Source of the DNA: Hymenobacter psychrophilus
GTDB lineage: Bacteria; Bacteroidota; Bacteroidia; Cytophagales; Hymenobacteraceae
Assembly (NCBI RefSeq): GCF_900107135.1
Contig: NZ_FNOV01000011.1
Coordinates: 1-64,000, forward strand
Reading direction: 5' to 3'
DNA: 64,000 nt
In this document: positions 61,235 to 64,000 of the stretch, one piece after another
How positions within the stretch are numbered: position 1 is the stretch's first letter
Layout: each line of letters starts with the position of its first letter
Translations under genes and position numbers: made by a program
The notes under the pieces: model-generated
Seen by the model: only the letters and a program-made list of their open reading frames with translations
The model's database searches: none
What the model was told of the DNA's origin: nothing

Positions 61235-62095
61235 CTACAGCTCATACAGCATTTTCACGCCTTCTGTCAGGTTTGTGGGCTGGCGGCCCAGAGCATTTGC
61301 CAAGTCTGTGCTGACCTGCGCTTCCTGGCCGTTTTGGATGTCGGCCAGAAACCCGATGGTGCGCTCAATAGCCACCGCCGGCACTCCGCGCTGCTGCATG
61401 CCCGCCGCGAAGCTGGCCTGCCCGGCGGGCGTGTAGTTTACCGGCTGGCCCGAGGCCGCAGTGAGGGCCGCCGCTACATCGTGGAATGAGTAGGCCGCGC
61501 TACCCGTGAAGTGGTACGTGCGGTTGGCGCAGTCACCGGTGAGCATTACGTTGGCAATGGCTTCGCCCATTTCGTGGCGTAGGGCGTAGGCCACCCGGCC
61601 CTGGCCCGCCGGCAGCTGAATGCCCGTTTCCAGCACCTGCAGGCCAGTAAACAGGGGTAGCGTATCCATGTACAGGCTGTTGCGAAACAGTACAAAGGCC
61701 AACCCGCTCGCCCGGATGTAGTCCTCCGTCTGGAAGTGGCGCTGCATGAGCTGGTTGGTCAGGGTGGCCGGATTCTGGAGCGCCCGGCTGGTGTAGGCCA
61801 GGCACTGCACGCCGGCCCGTTGGGCGGCATCAACTACGTTGAAATGGTGTTGCAACGCCTCATCATCGCCGCCGCCTGATATTAGCAGCACCTTTTCGAT
61901 GCCCTGCATGGCGCGGTCCAGGGCGGCCGGGTCGGCGTAAGTGCCCACGCGGATGTGCACGCCCCGGGCCTGTAAGTCAGTCGCTTTGGCTTCGTCGCGG
62001 ACCAGTGCCGCCAGTTGCGAGGCGGGTGTTTTTTGCAGCAGCGTGCGTAGTACGGCCGTGCCTAAATGGCCGGTAGCGCCGGTTATTAACATCAT
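61235..62095 (-). CDS. NAD(P)H-binding reductase, QorB/NmrA-like
   Basis: 286 residues. Rossmann start MLITGATGHLGTAVLRTLLQ, then AALVRDEAKATDL, RVGTYADPAALDRAM, KVLLISGG, LAYTSRALQNP and VLFRNSLYMDT, matching the quinone oxidoreductase 2 (QorB) branch of atypical SDRs. Reduces quinones or acts as a redox sensor. The ATG at 62095 is chosen over an upstream in-frame one for family fit. A near-match promoter (CAACTTTG, 62197-62204 minus) lies about 100 bases upstream, next to the AraC gene. Confidence 0.87.
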   Translation of the reverse strand: MMLITGATGHLGTAVLRTLLQKTPASQLAALVRDEAKATDLQARGVHIRVGTYADPAALDRAMQGIEKVLLISGGGDDEALQHHFNVVDAAQRAGVQCLAYTSRALQNPATLTNQLMQRHFQTEDYIRASGLAFVLFRNSLYMDTLPLFTGLQVLETGIQLPAGQGRVAYALRHEMGEAIANVMLTGDCANRTYHFTGSAAYSFHDVAAALTAASGQPVNYTPAGQASFAAGMQQRGVPAVAIERTIGFLADIQNGQEAQVSTDLANALGRQPTNLTEGVKMLYEL

Positions 62096-62271
62096 GGTAT
62101 AAGGGGTTGCCGGTGAAAGTGGATGACCAAGCAAGTCCGGCCGGCCCTGGCCAGGCCACTTTGGCGGACGCCGCGGGTTGGCCGGAATTGCAGGTGCAAA
62201 GTTGCGGCCCCCAGCCGGTCGGTAAAATGGCCGCAGGGCGGCAATGTATGGCGAAAAGTCGCCAACCCGGC

Positions 62272-63138
62272 TCAGTTGCCCTGCCGGTAAGCGCTAGGGG
62301 AAAGGCCAGTGTTTTGCCTGAAGAACCGGCTGAACGCGAACTGGTCGGCAAACTGCAGGCTCGCGGCCACCTGGTAAACCGGCAGCGTGGGGTTCTGCAG
62401 CAGGGTTTTGGCTTCCAACACCACCGCCTGGGTTATCCAGTCGCGCGCGGTTCGGCCAGTGGCCTCCTTCACCAAAGCGCTGAGGTGCTTGGGCGTAACG
62501 CAGAGTGCGGCGGCGTAGAACGTTACGCGCCGCTCGGCGAGGCAGTGGGTTTGTACCAGCTGCCGGAAACCGGCCGCCAACGCCTGGTTTCGGGGAGTGG
62601 CGGCCGGTGGGGCGGCCAGTGGCTGGTCGTAAATGCTGGCTACTTCATAGAGCAGGCTGGTGAGGATGTTTTGCAGGATATGGGGGCGCTGTACGTGGGG
62701 CGTGCGGTACTTCTGCTGCAGGAAGCGGAAAGACGCGGCAATGTTGGCCGCTTCCGGGGCCGAAAGCTGGCGCACGTACGCGGCGGGGGCCACAAAAAAG
62801 CGCAGCCGGTTCGTTGCCTTGTGGTGGGTGGTGATGAATTCGCGGGTGAAAAAGACGGACAGCGTTTCGTAATCGTCGGTTACGTGCAGCCACTGCTTGA
62901 TTACCTCCGGCGTCGCCAGCACCAGGCAGCCGGGCGTTACCACGTAAGGGGCCAGGTCGATGGTCAGCTCGGCCTGGCCCCGCAGGCAGAGGCTGATTTT
63001 GTAGTAGTTGCCGCGGTAGGGCCGATGCAGCGGAATCCGGGGCCGGCCGGTTGCGTAATCGGGTACAAAAACCTCGGGCGCGGCCCCCTCGGGGTGGGCA
63101 AACGCCTGCAGCTGATAGGTAGGAATAGGAGCGCTCAT
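62272..63138 (-). CDS. AraC family transcriptional regulator
   Basis: 288 residues from the ATG at 63138. N-terminal cupin sensor (YKISLCLRGQAELTIDLAPYVVTPGCLVLATPEV), then two C-terminal helix-turn-helices: RRVTFYAAALCVTPKHLSALVKEATGRTARDWI and LPVYQVAASLQFADQFAFSRFFRQNTGLSPSAYR. Probably controls the adjacent reductase gene downstream on the same strand. Near-match promoter TATCTTCG at 63199-63206 (minus). Confidence 0.92.
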   Translation of the reverse strand: MSAPIPTYQLQAFAHPEGAAPEVFVPDYATGRPRIPLHRPYRGNYYKISLCLRGQAELTIDLAPYVVTPGCLVLATPEVIKQWLHVTDDYETLSVFFTREFITTHHKATNRLRFFVAPAAYVRQLSAPEAANIAASFRFLQQKYRTPHVQRPHILQNILTSLLYEVASIYDQPLAAPPAATPRNQALAAGFRQLVQTHCLAERRVTFYAAALCVTPKHLSALVKEATGRTARDWITQAVVLEAKTLLQNPTLPVYQVAASLQFADQFAFSRFFRQNTGLSPSAYRQGN

Positions 63139-63354
63139 GAGCAGGGCCGGCAGCGGTGGAACAGGAAGGAGCCGGATAACAGCGCGTGGCCCGGCTCCCG
63201 AAGATAGGCCGCCGGAGGGCGCCGGAAAGGGAGCCTGCACCGCACCCGTATCCGACCCGGGCTGCCAACGTTCGGGAAAGTAGCCGCGTGGTTGATTTGC
63301 AGTGCGGGCGAAATCCGTAGATTGGCAGCTACTTCACCTGTTTACGGCCAACTC

Positions 63355-63870
63355 ATGCGCGGCTACTACCCCGGATTCTTCCTGTTTCTGCTGCTGGGCA
63401 GCTGCCAGCGGATTGGGGCGCCGGCCACGCCCGGCGCGGCCACCCAGAACCGCCGCGACACCCGACCAGCCTCGCCCGATTTCACGCTGCCCACTGCCGC
63501 CGATAAGCAGTTGGTGCTGAGTAGCCTGCGCGGCAGCTATGTGCTGCTCGATTTCCGTGCTGCCGGCTGCGCCGAGTGCCAGGCCGAAAACGCCAACCTG
63601 CGCAAGCTCTATAGCCAGTTCTACCACCGGGGGCTCGTTATAGTAAGCGTGTGGCAGACCGCCGACCCGGCCGCGTGGCGCGCAACTGTTGCCGCCGAGG
63701 CGTTGCCCTGGTCCCAGGTGCTGGACTCGTCGGGCGAGGCAGCCCGGGCCTACGAGGTCAGCCAGCAGCCTACCGCCGTGCTGCTCGACCCGCAGGGCTA
63801 CGAGCTGGCCCGTAACCTGCAAGGCCGCGACCTGGGCCAGAAAATTTCAGAATATATTCCGCTAGATTAA
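63355..63870 (+). CDS. Thioredoxin-fold lipoprotein (TlpA/ResA-like)
   Basis: 171 residues from the ATG at 63355. Lipoprotein signal with LLLGSC (Cys 17), then a thioredoxin fold: SPDFTLPTAADKQLVLSSLRGSYVLLDFRAAGCAECQAENANLRKLY (redox C-x2-C, CAEC), VIVSVWQTADPAAW, PTAVLLDPQGYELARNL. Envelope thiol-disulfide reductase is expected. Divergent from the AraC gene. Confidence 0.85.
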   Translation: MRGYYPGFFLFLLLGSCQRIGAPATPGAATQNRRDTRPASPDFTLPTAADKQLVLSSLRGSYVLLDFRAAGCAECQAENANLRKLYSQFYHRGLVIVSVWQTADPAAWRATVAAEALPWSQVLDSSGEAARAYEVSQQPTAVLLDPQGYELARNLQGRDLGQKISEYIPLD

Positions 63871-63955
63871 TCGGGTACAGATTCGGTTTTCATTCGCGCT
63901 GTGGTGCCTACCAGAAGCTGCGCATTTTCTCACTCTTATTCCTCAACCTGCCCCC

Positions 63956-64000
63956 ATGCTTTCTGCTTTATTTCCCTGGCTGCTGAACTTGGCGGTTGCG
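63956..64000 (+). CDS. Start of a gene cut by the window end
   Basis: ATG at 63956 opens a frame of 15 codons (MLSALFPWLLNLAVA) to the end of the window; hydrophobic N-terminus suggests a signal peptide or membrane protein. Too short to assign. Confidence 0.35.
   Translation, partial: MLSALFPWLLNLAVA

Overview
This 64-kb window looks like chromosomal DNA of a GC-rich member of the Bacteroidota, most likely a Hymenobacter-type Cytophagales bacterium. The signs are a type III glutamine synthetase, the long form of IspG with an extra central domain, a T9SS-type C-terminal sorting domain, a spheroidene-monooxygenase-like carotenoid enzyme, CzcA/CusA efflux genes with Bacteroidota-style metal-binding lipoproteins, and eight exact copies of the Bacteroidota -7 promoter element TAnnTTTG placed just upstream of genes. 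No rRNA, tRNA or CRISPR array was seen.

Layout: 1-0.7 kb, the 3' end of an IS5-family element abutting the AT-rich remnant of a gene it appears to have truncated. 0.9-10.7 kb, an LTA-synthase-like sulfatase, glnA (type III), small hypotheticals, two oxidoreductases and a Tat-type lactonase lipoprotein. 10.8-21.8 kb, ispG, a YoeB-type toxin-antitoxin pair, an SDR protein, an acyl-CoA synthetase, YjbR, a bestrophin and leuS. 21.9-23.8 kb, one strongly AT-rich gene for a stand-alone NACHT NTPase (candidate anti-phage protein). 24-28.8 kb, carotenoid, stress and redox genes. 28.9-37.3 kb, a heavy-metal (copper-type) efflux operon: cysteine-rich exported protein, metal-binding lipoprotein, an RND pump split into two reading frames, a TolC-like channel and two tandem adaptors that each carry a metal-binding domain. 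37.4-46.5 kb, an exported HAD hydrolase, SlyD, an exported Dps, an SF1 helicase, NfuA-like and an MMPL transporter. 46.7-51.8 kb, an orphan HsdR-N protein, a TIGR03643/photolyase pair, thyA and a class IV aminotransferase. 51.9-54.5 kb, a frameshifted delta-60-repeat T9SS protein. 54.9-64 kb, dprA, merR, alaS, gatB, a QorB-like reductase with an AraC regulator, and a thioredoxin-like lipoprotein.

The most unusual signal is a palindromic element of roughly 90 bp that sits in frame, in the same orientation and the same codon phase, inside two essential genes: ispG (about 11768-11848) and alaS (about 57601-57687). The same 19-base arm occurs in both and encodes nearly the same peptide (ELLADS...ANSxQLxANSS). 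A degenerate relative lies at the 3' end of the NfuA-like gene (43674-43711). This resembles the protein-coding palindromic elements known from Rickettsia, but I know of no description in this group. Separately, the intergenic regions hold several unrelated long palindromes (arms of 17-38 bp, some perfect), and a nine-copy 21-bp minisatellite lies at 54671-54859. Two genes (cusA, the T9SS protein) are split at or near homopolymer runs, so either slippage or assembly error must be considered.
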